In this document: in pieces, positions 7,077 to 15,763 of the stretch
Numbering within the stretch: position 1 is the stretch's first letter
Layout: each line of letters opens with the position of its first letter
Position numbers and translations under genes: made by a program
Notes under the pieces: generated by a model
Told to the model about the DNA's origin: nothing
Seen by the model: the letters and a program-made list of their open reading frames with translations, nothing else
Databases searched by the model: none
Source: [Scytonema hofmanni] UTEX 2349
GTDB taxonomy: Bacteria; Cyanobacteriota; Cyanobacteriia; Cyanobacteriales; Nostocaceae
Length of the DNA: 47,373 nt
Direction: 5' to 3'
NCBI RefSeq assembly: GCF_000582685.1
Contig: NZ_KK073764.1
Span: 1-47,373, forward strand

Positions 7077-8720
7077 TTACAGTTCTATACCATCAGCTAA
7101 ATTACTTGGTTTAGTCTGTGATTGTTGACGAGCATCCAATATTTGTTGTATTTTTTGGAAATTATCTACATCAACTTTTGTCAGTGCAATTCCTTGGGGA
7201 GTTTGATTCTCATTGAGGGGAATGAACGCAATTATTTCTCCTGACTTGTGGCTTACATATATAATATTGTCCTCACCAAGCTGGAGGTCGTACTTCTTCG
7301 ACTTTTTAACTAGGTCTTGTTGTGACCACAACAAGAGTACAGTTTGTGCGATCGCTTTTGCGTTCTCGTGTTGCACCTGTGTGCTGTCGTCACTATTGGT
7401 TGGGGTTGCAACTCCTGATGCTTCAAGTCGTGCGTTCGCCGCGTAGGACGGGCGTTCACTCGCCATTGAAGAGGGTAAACCCTCAATAGACGGTGTTTTG
7501 TCATCGGACAATAACGTTATTGTCACTTCGCCAGTTGGTGCTACAGTGGATACCTCCGGTGGTGGTGCGGGTGGTTCGGCTGCACCGCATTGAATAATTT
7601 CACTATCGCCCTCCTCAGTTATAAGTGCTGGTACTTCCTCAAATTCTTGGCTTTGGGTTGTTTCTTCGGTTGTGTTCAAAGGGGGTGGCTCCCCTACCAC
7701 AGTTTGTTTTTTAGCGAATAATTCATTTGCTATTGTTGGAACTTCTTCAAGTGCTGGCTCCAAGTTTGCTGTTGAATTATCTTGTGTACTTAATACTTCA
7801 ATAGTTGCTGTTTCTTCTGATGCTCCATCGGATGAAGAATCTTGTTTAAAATTCCACTCAATCCAACTTTCCAGATAATTAACCCACTTATCGTCAATTG
7901 TTCGCCCACGTTTAAAACTTTCAATTACTGACTCAATTGGATCTCGATAATCTTCAAGATAGCTAACTTTTAAATGTTCCCGGATACCAATGTGTGTATA
8001 TAACTTCCCTAAATCCCCACCCTTGAACGGTTGTCCCTCCAAGCAGTAGCTTATCCCCTTGAGCTTGCCAGTACGGGTAAATTTACAATCGACTTGGATA
8101 TTTTCTTTTAACAACCGTGCTACAAATACTGGCATGGCTGGTTGGTCTGCCGCCGCTTGTTCTATACTATTTTGCAACCGTTCGACTATATTTGGTTCGC
8201 CCGATTCTTCAGTTTGTTGTACGTGTTTGGGATATGCTTTTTTCTTCTGGACTTCCCAACTGGACGGTTGGATAATTAAATCGTATTGTTGTTCGATTTG
8301 GCGCAGGATTTTTTCTGTACGGTAGTAATCTAAATAATCGTCGTTGCACTCACCGTCGTAGGATACCCGATTGATGACCATATGAGCGTGGGGTCTGGGT
8401 TGTCCGTCAAATTCGGCATCATTGTGCTGCACCAAAATAAATTGGTTGTTGGATAGTAACAAAGCGTCAAGCAAGTCTTGTCCTATCTGGCACAATTCCC
8501 ACTCGTCGAGGGTTCTATCACCGGGGGCAGGACTAAACGACAGGTGCAGTACGGGTTTTTTGACTCTTTGGTTTTTATTGGCAAAGGAGCGAAACTCCCA
8601 AGCAAGTTGGGCGGGTGTTTCTCCTGCCATATTAGTATTGATTAGTTGCGCGTCTTTTTTACCCAGGACATAGGCAACACAACCGTAGAAGCCATTTCCC
8701 TTGGTGATATTGCCAATCAC
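7077..8720 (-). CDS. Relaxase / mobilization nuclease (MobA/VirD2-type, PF03432-like)
   Basis: GTG start at 8720 with GGAGG five bases upstream. The 547-residue protein begins MIGNITKGNGFYGCVAYVLG, a relaxase motif I with candidate catalytic tyrosines at 12 and 17. It continues with VLHLSFSP near 57-64 and the metal-binding histidine motif QHND (His99) plus PHAHMVINRV (His111, His113). These fit the MobA/VirD2 relaxases that nick oriT and remain bound to the transferred strand. Residues about 290-430 are disordered and acidic, rich in Pro, Thr and Glu. A small conserved-looking domain (about 440-530) closes the protein. It follows mobC by 48 bp in one operon. No primase or helicase domain is fused. 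Confidence 0.88.
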   Translation of the reverse strand: MIGNITKGNGFYGCVAYVLGKKDAQLINTNMAGETPAQLAWEFRSFANKNQRVKKPVLHLSFSPAPGDRTLDEWELCQIGQDLLDALLLSNNQFILVQHNDAEFDGQPRPHAHMVINRVSYDGECNDDYLDYYRTEKILRQIEQQYDLIIQPSSWEVQKKKAYPKHVQQTEESGEPNIVERLQNSIEQAAADQPAMPVFVARLLKENIQVDCKFTRTGKLKGISYCLEGQPFKGGDLGKLYTHIGIREHLKVSYLEDYRDPIESVIESFKRGRTIDDKWVNYLESWIEWNFKQDSSSDGASEETATIEVLSTQDNSTANLEPALEEVPTIANELFAKKQTVVGEPPPLNTTEETTQSQEFEEVPALITEEGDSEIIQCGAAEPPAPPPEVSTVAPTGEVTITLLSDDKTPSIEGLPSSMASERPSYAANARLEASGVATPTNSDDSTQVQHENAKAIAQTVLLLWSQQDLVKKSKKYDLQLGEDNIIYVSHKSGEIIAFIPLNENQTPQGIALTKVDVDNFQKIQQILDARQQSQTKPSNLADGIEL

Positions 8721-8768
8721 TAGTCCTCCAGGGGGAAAGCAACAAAAGAGTCTGGTTGTTCGGGTTGG

Positions 8769-9257
8769 TTAGCGCTCAACAGCAGATTGTTTTAACTTTT
8801 CGGGCTGTTCGAGATGTTCGAGATATTCGGCATGTTCTGACTGTAAGGGTTCAGAGGGCATTCCCACCAGTATTTGTTTGATTTCCAGCAGCAATGGTTT
8901 GAGGGCTTCGATTTCCGTCCGGGGGTCAGCAGCGATGGCGATCGCCTCTCCTAACTTGACAGCACGGTTAATTGCATAGGCAATTTGGTTGATGTTGTTG
9001 CCAATTCTCCCCAGTTCTATATATATGTGTTCGTTGATAGCTGGTACTGGTGGGGCGATATAAATGCGTTCGCGCTCAACACAGTAGCGGATAAATTTGG
9101 AGAGATTCTTCCCCATACCAGCAGCAAGAGCTTTAGCTTCCCAATCTTCTTTTTCCTCCTCGGTTAGTCTGAGACTAATAAGACTTGTCCGTTTTGGTTT
9201 GGGTTTTGACTTGCGTCCAGAAGAGAAAACTTTTTTGGCTTCAGTTTTTTTATCCAT
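8769..9257 (-). CDS. mobC: MobC-like relaxosome accessory protein
   Basis: The 162-residue protein has a basic N-terminus (about 1-22), an RHH-like SLRLTEEEKEDWEAKALAAG, and the diagnostic relaxosome motif GRIGNNINQIAYAINRA near residues 94-110. MobC proteins bind at oriT and help the relaxase open the strands. It lies directly upstream of the relaxase gene on the same strand, as usual. The region just upstream (9258-9476) is the expected location of oriT. The C-terminal tail is rich in Glu and Leu. Confidence 0.85.
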   Translation of the reverse strand: MDKKTEAKKVFSSGRKSKPKPKRTSLISLRLTEEEKEDWEAKALAAGMGKNLSKFIRYCVERERIYIAPPVPAINEHIYIELGRIGNNINQIAYAINRAVKLGEAIAIAADPRTEIEALKPLLLEIKQILVGMPSEPLQSEHAEYLEHLEQPEKLKQSAVER

Positions 9258-9476
9258 CTATATATAGGGAAGTTTTTATAAATAAAAGAAGTTTTTTAAT
9301 CTATAGTAAGTCGATAAATTTATAGGCGATTAATGATAATCACGCTTAATATTGGTAAGCAACCCCACGGCTAGAAGCCAGAGCTTCCAAAGCGAGGTGG
9401 TTCGGTGATATTAAATCCACTATTATTTTATCGAGTTTTGGGGGTTTCCAAAGGGGGCTTGTCCCCTTTGGCGAGC
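9258..9476. other. Probable oriT and mob promoter region
   Basis: This non-coding stretch upstream of mobC holds an AT-rich segment (9258-9350), a GAAGC-CAGA-GCTTC hairpin near 9374-9387, and a stem CCAAAGGGG (9448-9456) with CCCCTTTGG (9463-9471). Hairpins next to mobC are typical of nic regions. No nic sequence could be matched. The Tn3-type element inserted at 9482 may have separated part of the original region. Confidence 0.45.
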
Positions 9477-9481
9477 TTGGT

Positions 9482-9532
9482 GGGGTAAAGACAAGATACG
9501 CGCAAAATTTATCACGACGTAAAGTTTTGTAA
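9482..9532. repeat. Terminal inverted repeat, left
   Basis: 51-bp end beginning GGGGTAAAG. It matches the right end (10979-11029) except for two adjacent bases at positions 36-37. Confidence 0.9.
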
Positions 9533-9541
9533 CAAATTTAC

Positions 9542-10201
9542 TCAAAAGCCTAAATTTAACGTTTCCTCTAGTGCTGGTGGAATCGCATCGAGATCAATCA
9601 GATAATCACCAAAACGCTTAATATGACTGGTTAAATAAGGACTCAAAGCCGCTAAATCTTCTCGCTCCCAGAAAAAACCTTCTTTTCTTAGCTGAAGCAA
9701 AACCTCAGTTAAATCAACCACATTATGGAAAATAACAGCATTAGCTACTAAATCACCGTACTTAATCGTCTTCTCTTGTTGTTCAGGGTCATTACTGGCA
9801 ATCACCCCTTCTCCTCCAAAACAAAACCATTTAGAAAAGCCATTATAAGCTTCTACTTTATTGGTCATTGCTGTAATTTGTTGACGTAACTTTTGGTCAG
9901 AGATGAACTGTAATAAAAAAATAGTTCTAATAACTCTCCCTAACTCTCGAAATGCTTGATAGAGTTTATTCTTCCGACTATAGTTTCCCAATTTTCGTAA
10001 CAACATATCTGAAGAAATTTTGCCTTCTTTAATAGAAAGAACCACGAGTAAAACTAGCAGATTAAAATAGTTCTCTTCCCCAGTCGTAACTTTTAAGGCG
10101 AATGCTATCTCTATCCTAGTAGGAGTGTAAATTTTATCGAGTTCATTGGGGGTATAGTATCGTTTGAATCTGGGATAAGCTGTCCGTTCAATTGATGCCA
10201 C
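9542..10201 (-). pseudogene. tnpA: Tn3-family transposase with a large in-frame internal deletion
   Basis: GTG start at 10201. Residues 1-52 (MASIERTAYPRFKR to NYFNLLVLL) are a typical Tn3-family TnpA N-terminus. Residues from about 53 (VLSIKEGKISS, RKLGNYSRKN, YQAFRELGRVIRTIFLLQ) match the C-terminal catalytic region end, including NAVIFHNVVDLTE. Full-length TnpA is close to 1000 residues; this protein has 219, so roughly three quarters is missing, including the aspartates of the DDE site. The join keeps the frame. The product cannot be an active transposase but might still bind the ends through its N-terminal part. It follows the recombinase gene by about 60 bp on the same strand. Confidence 0.85.
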
Positions 10202-10261
10202 GAGTGAGAGAAAAGATGGTTATTTTCAGTTTACAGGAGCATTGTTATCACCCCTAACGGC

Positions 10262-10843
10262 TCAATCTGTCCAAAAAGATTCAAATCTTTGGGGGGACAT
10301 CTGCGTGTAGCGAACTGTATGGTGAATATTCTTATGTCCCAAGTAGTCCTGAATCGCTCTGGTATCATGACCTTGTGAAGCAAGATAATAGCCACAAGCA
10401 TGACGCAGTTGATGGGGATGAACAGATTCGTTAAGTCCCGCTAATTCTCCGGCTCTGGCTATAATGTGACGAATAGTTCGGGTGGATAGGGGAGCTTTGC
10501 GCTCGGAGACGAACACATACTGGGTTTCGCTCTTATCTCGTTTAATCTGACGTAATGCCCTCAATTCAGGAGCGCGTAGGGGATGAGTGCTATCATGCCC
10601 GTGTTTTGCTCTTCTTATCTCAATATAGCCGTCGCTTAAATCAATTTGTGACCATTTCAGAGAAACTAACTCTGCCGTGCGAAGCCCATGCCGAAACATG
10701 AGTAAAATAATCGCTGCATCTCGAACTCCATGCCTTCCGAATGAATGCGCCCCTTTGATCATCGCTTCAACTTCCTTTGGACGCAAATATTCCCGCTCTC
10801 GCTTTGAAGCTACTTTGGCAGGGGGAGGAGGGTGAGAAATCAT
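10262..10843 (-). CDS. Short tyrosine recombinase of the transposon (cointegrate resolution type)
   Basis: The 193-residue protein is a minimal catalytic domain of the phage-integrase family. It has Arg55 in FRHGLRTAEL, His144-x-x-Arg147 in HPHQLRHA, His170 in YLGHKNIHHT and Tyr179 as nucleophile (VRYTQMSP), so all key residues are present. The N-terminal SAM-like core-binding domain is essentially absent, as in FimB/FimE-sized enzymes. Inside a Tn3-family element such an enzyme most likely resolves cointegrates, like TnpI of Tn4430. A 31-bp inverted arrangement at 10921-10951, upstream of the gene and within the transposon, is a good candidate for its crossover site. Confidence 0.85.
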   Translation of the reverse strand: MISHPPPPAKVASKREREYLRPKEVEAMIKGAHSFGRHGVRDAAIILLMFRHGLRTAELVSLKWSQIDLSDGYIEIRRAKHGHDSTHPLRAPELRALRQIKRDKSETQYVFVSERKAPLSTRTIRHIIARAGELAGLNESVHPHQLRHACGYYLASQGHDTRAIQDYLGHKNIHHTVRYTQMSPQRFESFWTD

Positions 10844-10920
10844 CTTTGCCGAAAAGGGAAGTTGGGGTAGTTGGGAAAGAATGGCTGAAAGCTTTATTGT
10901 CTGTTTCTCTCTTCATTATA

Positions 10921-10951
10921 CATTGCCTAAATTGACTCAAACTAGGCAATG
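10921..10951. other. Candidate recombination core site for the transposon's recombinase
   Basis: CATTGCCTA (10921-10929) and TAGGCAATG (10943-10951) are a perfect 9-bp inverted repeat. Read as 12-7-12, the arms match at 10 of 12 positions, the size of a tyrosine recombinase core site (dif is 28 bp, loxP 34 bp). It lies about 80 bp upstream of the recombinase start, inside the transposon. Confidence 0.55.
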
Positions 10952-10978
10952 TTTGAAAGAAAGAAATACATAGCTACT

Positions 10979-11029
10979 TTACAAAACTTTACACCGTGAT
11001 AAATTTTGCGCGTATCTTGTCTTTACCCC
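10979..11029. repeat. Terminal inverted repeat, right
   Basis: Inverted partner of 9482-9532 with two mismatches. It is followed by the TTGGT duplication at 11030-11034. Confidence 0.9.
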
Positions 11030-11034
11030 TTGGT

Positions 11035-11784
11035 GGCGCTACAAACTAAAAATCACACCCATAAATGTAATACGCTGCCATTGCTCGCTTCCTTGAATCT
11101 ACGGGGGTATACGATAAGTATATCTCAGGCGGTAAGTCTTGTCAGCGTGGGGGGAGAGCGCGATAGTTCGGTTTTTTGTGGTTGGGCATCAGTAGCAATG
11201 CGGTGGCATGACGGGAGTAGGCGCAACTATCCCATAATGCGGGGTGATTTGTGATAATACTTTTGTACTGGGAATACTTCTACTATGTAGGGGGTTAGTT
11301 TAGGGATGGTGGGGGATAGCCAGAGATGACATTTTCTCAGTATAAGATTATGGTATAAGGAGTCATAAGAGCGAAACTGAGAATCTCTTTTTTATCGGTA
11401 GGAATGGTGTTTTTGCAGGTAATGCTCAAGGCAATTATCTGACGGCAGCATAGAAGACTTCGCTGTGCGAGTACTGGTTCGCTTGAGCGCCATCGTTTTG
11501 CAGATGTTACGTGGCAGGCAGTAACAAAGGGTCGCAAAAGTTAGAGGTTATCTACGGTGAACATCATGTATAAATATTTTCCTACTTTGCGGCAAATTTC
11601 ACAGAAAACAGCTTTGTAAGTGCGTCGGTAGTTCTATTGCTGCACGCATACACCTCAACTATTGCTGATGACTACTGCCTGTATAAAGCGTATATAGAGC
11701 GTCAATAGCAATTGACCTGAAAATATATACGGGCGTTGGCTTTTAGCCCTTGATTTTCACCGCATTTTTACGCGGGGGTGCGTT
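11035..11784. other. Non-coding or decayed region right of the transposon
   Basis: Short frames on both strands here have biased, non-protein-like translations and no ribosome binding sites. I see no recognisable gene, RNA or repeat array. It may be eroded mobile DNA between the mobilization module and the cargo island. Confidence 0.4.
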
Positions 11785-12217
11785 CTACCTACGCATAAAG
11801 AATGCATCATTAATGTCTGAAGAGTGTACGTCAAGACTTATATTCAAGACCGCCAAAAGAGCTAACGCGCCTCTTGGTAGCTCTATTTCAATACTGATTT
11901 TGGGTACTTACAAGTATGCTTGTGGACTCACTCCACAATTTTTGCCCTCACGGGCATCGCTCCGCTAAAATTGTTGCGTTCGCTATTCCCATCGGCGCAT
12001 CCTCAAAGTCCAGTCCCAGGTAGAACTTATGGACGGGGACATTCTCCGTCCGTTTAGCCAACGCTTTCACCACTCGTAACGTGATCTCCGTAAAGGGGGC
12101 GATCGCCCCCGGATATTTCTTCGCTTGAGACTCTATTGATCCTGGTTGCCGCAGCGGGATATAGCCAATAGGCAAGAACCAATAACTCATGCAATTGGGC
12201 AAGTATAATGTCAACAT
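11785..12217 (-). pseudogene. Decayed gene of unknown function
   Basis: An 89-residue frame (12217-11948) contains protein-like sequence: YPGAIAPFTEITLRVVKALA and VHKFYLGLDFEDAPMGIANA. In a shifted frame the sequence continues as NCGVSPQAYL, an in-frame stop, then VPKISIEIELPRGALALL and LDVHSSDINDAFFMRR with a stop at 11785-11787. The run of coherent segments across a shift and a stop suggests a broken gene, but no family was recognised, and the 5' part overlaps the orphan motif ORF on the other strand. Confidence 0.3.
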
Positions 12218-12275
12218 CGCACAGGGGCAAGATATTCAAATTGGCGATCGCATCTTCAAATCTCGTTCTCTTTAG
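12189..12275 (+). CDS. Orphan strand-motif peptide (EAD-like half, 28 residues)
   Basis: ATG opens directly after an in-frame stop and encodes MQLGKYNVNIAQG, then QDIQIGDRIF and a short basic tail before TAG. This is the glycine-rich motif found in the N-terminal module of the large island proteins, without the preceding helical part. The codons for GDR contain a HIP1 site (12244-12251). It may be a degraded 5' end of a lost gene or a stand-alone signalling peptide. No clear Shine-Dalgarno is present. Confidence 0.45.
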   Translation: MQLGKYNVNIAQGQDIQIGDRIFKSRSL

Positions 12276-12347
12276 ATTTACCTCTTACGGAAAATCGGCT
12301 ATTAAGTAGGGTTTGCAAATGTGATAATAATAACTAAAGCAATATTA

Positions 12348-12378
12348 AGCGTAGGCGTAGCCCGTTGTAGACATCGCT
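12348..12378. repeat. Cyanobacterial interspersed repeat copy
   Basis: AGCGTAGGCGTAGCCCGTTG followed by TAGACATCGCT is a close match to a short repeat scattered through Nostoc/Anabaena-type genomes. It lies in the promoter region of the NACHT gene. Confidence 0.5.
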
Positions 12379-12454
12379 TTTAAAATAAATTCCTGATTAA
12401 ATTCCACTGCTTTGAGACGCACGACAATTTCGACTAGCTAGGAAAGGATAATAA

Positions 12455-15400
12455 ATGACTCGCCCTGATGAGTTGGTTTCTATACTTGACCGCATTCTCG
12501 ACGGCTGTGGAGATGAGGGGGATGTTGCGATATTGCGTCAATTCCTCAAAGAAAGCAGTGGTCAAAATGTTGTGCAGTTGGGGAAGTACAACATCAATAT
12601 TGGTGAGGGGCAGGATATTCATATCGGCGACAAGGTTTATCAAGGAGCCGACGCACAGACTATTCGCAGCATATTCCTGGAGGTATTGTCCCAGAACACG
12701 CGACAATTAGAAATCGACTGGCACAATATCAGTCAAGCTATGCTGTCCGAGCAGCAGCGACTCACGACAAACCCGCTCACATCAGGCGAGGGAATTACCT
12801 ATCGGACAGAGCAGGTGTATGTGCCATTGGGACTGGTGGAGCGTAAAAAGCCAACTCGGCGACGCGAGGATGTTTCACCAGAGCAGGGTTCGGAACTTTA
12901 CCGAGAAACGGAAATTACCCAAACGTTTGAGCATCAGCAGTTTCTAGAGCAAGTACTGAGGCACAGACAAAGCCCCAAAAGTCAGGGAAGACGCATTGCG
13001 ATTATTGGCGAACCGGGGGCAGGGAAAACAACGCTGTTGCAGCAGATTGCTCAATGGGTGTCTCTTGAGATGGCGCAGTCGGTTGTGATTTGGGTGTCTT
13101 TGGCTGATTTGCGAACGCGTGAACTGGAATCATATTTGTTAGAGGTATGGTTGCAAGCAGTAGCCCGAAAAGTCGGACAAGCCGAAGCATCTACCCAGGT
13201 TCAAGATAATTTTGTGGCTCAGTTTAACCAGGGGTTGGTGTGGCTGTTGTTGGATGGGGTTGATGAAATGCAGGCGACGGTGGGCAATCCTTTAGGGGAG
13301 ATTGAGCGGCAAATTCGTACCGGAACTTTGCTACAACAGGCGCGGATTGTGCTTTCTTGTCGGTTAAATCTTTGGGACGGTGGTAGTAACGCCCTGGATT
13401 CCTTTGATAACTATCGCACGCTGGAGTTTTGCTATCCCCAGCAGGTGGAGCAGTTTATTGGCAATTGGTTTGGCTCCCTACCGTTAGCAGAAACGCAGAC
13501 AGGACAACAGTTGTGTGCGGCGTTAAGGGAATCGGCGAAGGAACGAATTCGGGATTTGGTGAAAAACCCGTTGCGGCTGACGCTGCTATGTTTCAACTGG
13601 TATTTGGGTGAAGGGAAATTACCAGAGACGAAAGCAGGGTTGTACGAGCAGTTTGTGGCGGATTTTTATGAGTGGAAGAAGGGGCAGTTTGCGACAACAG
13701 GGGAGCAGCGTAAGGGGTTGAATGCAGCTTTGGGAGAATTGGCGCGGGAGGCGATCGATAAGGAAGCAACGCGGTTTCGGTTGCGACAGGAATTTGTGTG
13801 CGAGTATTTGGGTGAACCGGATGATGCAGATTCGTTGTTTGGGTTGGCGTTGCGGTTGGGATGGTTGAATAAGGTGGGGGTGGATGGGGATAATCCCAGG
13901 AAGGGGGTTTATGCGTTTTTCCATCCGACTTTTCAGGAGTATTTTGCCGCGTTGGCGATCGATGATTGGCATTATTTTTTGAATCATATTCCTGAAAATC
14001 CAAGTCATGTAGATGCGAATTATCGGATTTTTGAAGTTTATTGGAGAGAAACCATTGTATTATGGCTTGGATGGAAGACCATATCAAAAAATAGTAAAGA
14101 AGAGCTAATACACGAATTAGTTCATTTCAAAGATAATTGTGGTAATTTCTATCGAATTCAAGCTTATTTATTAGCTGCGGTAGGTATTTCAGAGTTTTCA
14201 GTAAGTAAAGGTTATGTAGATGTTATTCTGGACAAGCTCATAACGGTAGGATTTGGCACGCTTGACGAGGCATCGAAAGAAACAAAGATATTTCCCAATT
14301 CTATTTCTCAAAGTGCCAGAAATGTTTTGGCAAAAAGCTACCATCCCAGCACCACAAGCAAATTACTGCAATTACTTCAAAAAAATAAAAATGAAGAAAA
14401 TCAAGAAAAAATAGCTAAAATAGTTCTTTCATTATGCCCTGGAAATCAAACGGCATTACTATATTTAATCAATGTGTTTAATACGACTAAAAACCGTAAT
14501 ACTATTCAGTCTCTTCTCAAAGACTTTCGAGAAGTAGATTTAGGCGAATTGAAATCTGAAGTAGAGAAAACACTTGAATACTTATTATATTATTACTTGG
14601 AAGTAGATTTTATTGGCTATCTAAAAAGTGAAGAACTACCAACATATTTTCGATGCAATAAATTAGATATATACCTATTTTTAGATGTAATTACAACACT
14701 TAATTCGATTCAATTTTTTTTTAAAATCTCCAAGACACTACTAGAAAGCTTTTTTGAATTTGATATATTAGATGATAATATCCAATGCTTATTAGCCGAA
14801 CAATTACTAGAAATAGATACTGAACATCCATTAGCAAATAAAGTATTAAGGACTATTTATCAATCCAGTCATGATGATGATGCTAGATTCTGGGCTGTTC
14901 TTTGTTTATCTAAAAATGATTCAGATAAAATCAGCTATTTAAACGAGCTAATTGATAACACTAAAGATATTGATACGGCTATCGATATTGCTGAAACTTT
15001 ATTAAAGATAGACCATATAAATATAAAAGCACTTAATTTTATGACTGGGTTGCTTGACACAACATATGGCTTCTACTGTTTTTACTCTGCTGAAATTCTT
15101 CTCAAGAATAACCTCGAACGACAAAAGGCTATTGATGCACTTTTCGATTTACTGAAAAGTGATGAGATCGGTACTCGTCGTTATGCTGCTGAAGCATTAG
15201 GGAATCTATATGTTGATTGCAAAGACGCTGTTGATGTTTTGTTAAAGGATTTATCCTTTCAAGGTGAAGAGATACGAAGCTTTCCTTTTGCTGAGACTTG
15301 TCTGGGTAATCTCAAATTAGAACGTTTGCTTGCAGCAGTAGTTGTAAAATTGAAGGAATGTCTTCACCAATCTTCAGGCTATGTAAATCGAGGTGCTTGC

Positions 15401-15475
15401 TATGACAGTTTATGGAATTACGCAAGTAAAACTCCTTATCCTGTTTTTTACAATGCATGGAATAGTAAATGTTGA
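12455..15475 (+). CDS. EAD-like module plus NACHT ATPase with helical C-terminus
   Basis: ATG at 12455 with AGGAAAGGA upstream; 1006 residues. Residues 1-65 carry the shared module: helical part (LVSILDRILDG, DVAILRQFLKE) and strand motif (GKYNINIGEGQDIHIGDKVY). Residues 176-430 form a NACHT ATPase: Walker A GEPGAGKTT at 185-193, Walker B LLLDGVDEM near 263-271, and FHPTFQEYFAALAI near 488-501 closing the core. From about 520 on it is alpha-helical and AT-rich, with HEAT-like units near 880-950 (GTRRYAAEALGNL), a probable sensor region. NACHT proteins are STAND switches that oligomerize when triggered and recruit effectors through their N-terminal module, here presumably the CHAT proteins sharing it. 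The base composition falls sharply after about 13,960, suggesting the C-terminal part has a different origin. Confidence 0.88.
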   Translation: MTRPDELVSILDRILDGCGDEGDVAILRQFLKESSGQNVVQLGKYNINIGEGQDIHIGDKVYQGADAQTIRSIFLEVLSQNTRQLEIDWHNISQAMLSEQQRLTTNPLTSGEGITYRTEQVYVPLGLVERKKPTRRREDVSPEQGSELYRETEITQTFEHQQFLEQVLRHRQSPKSQGRRIAIIGEPGAGKTTLLQQIAQWVSLEMAQSVVIWVSLADLRTRELESYLLEVWLQAVARKVGQAEASTQVQDNFVAQFNQGLVWLLLDGVDEMQATVGNPLGEIERQIRTGTLLQQARIVLSCRLNLWDGGSNALDSFDNYRTLEFCYPQQVEQFIGNWFGSLPLAETQTGQQLCAALRESAKERIRDLVKNPLRLTLLCFNWYLGEGKLPETKAGLYEQFVADFYEWKKGQFATTGEQRKGLNAALGELAREAIDKEATRFRLRQEFVCEYLGEPDDADSLFGLALRLGWLNKVGVDGDNPRKGVYAFFHPTFQEYFAALAIDDWHYFLNHIPENPSHVDANYRIFEVYWRETIVLWLGWKTISKNSKEELIHELVHFKDNCGNFYRIQAYLLAAVGISEFSVSKGYVDVILDKLITVGFGTLDEASKETKIFPNSISQSARNVLAKSYHPSTTSKLLQLLQKNKNEENQEKIAKIVLSLCPGNQTALLYLINVFNTTKNRNTIQSLLKDFREVDLGELKSEVEKTLEYLLYYYLEVDFIGYLKSEELPTYFRCNKLDIYLFLDVITTLNSIQFFFKISKTLLESFFEFDILDDNIQCLLAEQLLEIDTEHPLANKVLRTIYQSSHDDDARFWAVLCLSKNDSDKISYLNELIDNTKDIDTAIDIAETLLKIDHINIKALNFMTGLLDTTYGFYCFYSAEILLKNNLERQKAIDALFDLLKSDEIGTRRYAAEALGNLYVDCKDAVDVLLKDLSFQGEEIRSFPFAETCLGNLKLERLLAAVVVKLKECLHQSSGYVNRGACYDSLWNYASKTPYPVFYNAWNSKC

Positions 15476-15763
15476 AAACAGCAAAAATACTGACAAGCAT
15501 TTGCAGAGGAAAAGTTTGAAAGTATTGTTAGCTTTATATTTTTTTGCTCTCCCGTACTTGTAGTGGAAAACCGCCTAATTACTGATAAGTTACTAAAAAG
15601 TTTAGGCTGAAACCCTTAGCCTGCAAAGGCTTTGTGCATGATTAGCTTTGCTTATCACCACAACTACAAGAGAACCTATTTATTTGAATTTAGCAACTAA
15701 AAATATCAATAAATTTATTGGCATTTTTACTTAATATGAAGGTATAGTGCGAGTAAGATTGCC
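15476..15763. other. Convergent intergenic region
   Basis: The two NACHT genes converge here. AGCCT-GCAA-AGGCT near 15620-15633 is a small hairpin, and CTTGTAGT (about 15559) pairs with ACTACAAG (about 15663). GAGTAAG (15751-15757) and CTTACTC (15763-15769) form a stem at the end of the minus-strand gene that could aid termination. Confidence 0.35.

Larger units (their letters stand above)
9482..11029. mobile_element. Tn3-family transposon, internally deleted, with TTGGT target duplication
   Basis: The left end (9482-9532) and right end (10979-11029) are inverted copies of 51 bp differing at two positions. Each begins GGGGTAAAGACAAGATACGC, with the GGGG outer end usual in the Tn3 family. The 5 bp outside each end are identical: TTGGT at 9477-9481 and at 11030-11034, the 5-bp duplication expected for Tn3 transposition. 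The 1548-bp element carries a transposase lacking its middle, a tyrosine recombinase and a candidate recombination site. The intact duplication and ends argue for a recent insertion, probably with transposase supplied in trans or lost afterwards. Confidence 0.9.

Noticed and set aside
8059..8673. Several plus-strand frames under the relaxase gene
   Set aside because: Cysteine- and serine-rich shadows opposite the conserved relaxase motifs.
13593..14087. Long minus-strand frames (164 and 129 codons) inside the NACHT gene
   Set aside because: The proline/threonine- and glutamine-rich translations with no domain are antisense shadows of a well-supported ATPase core.
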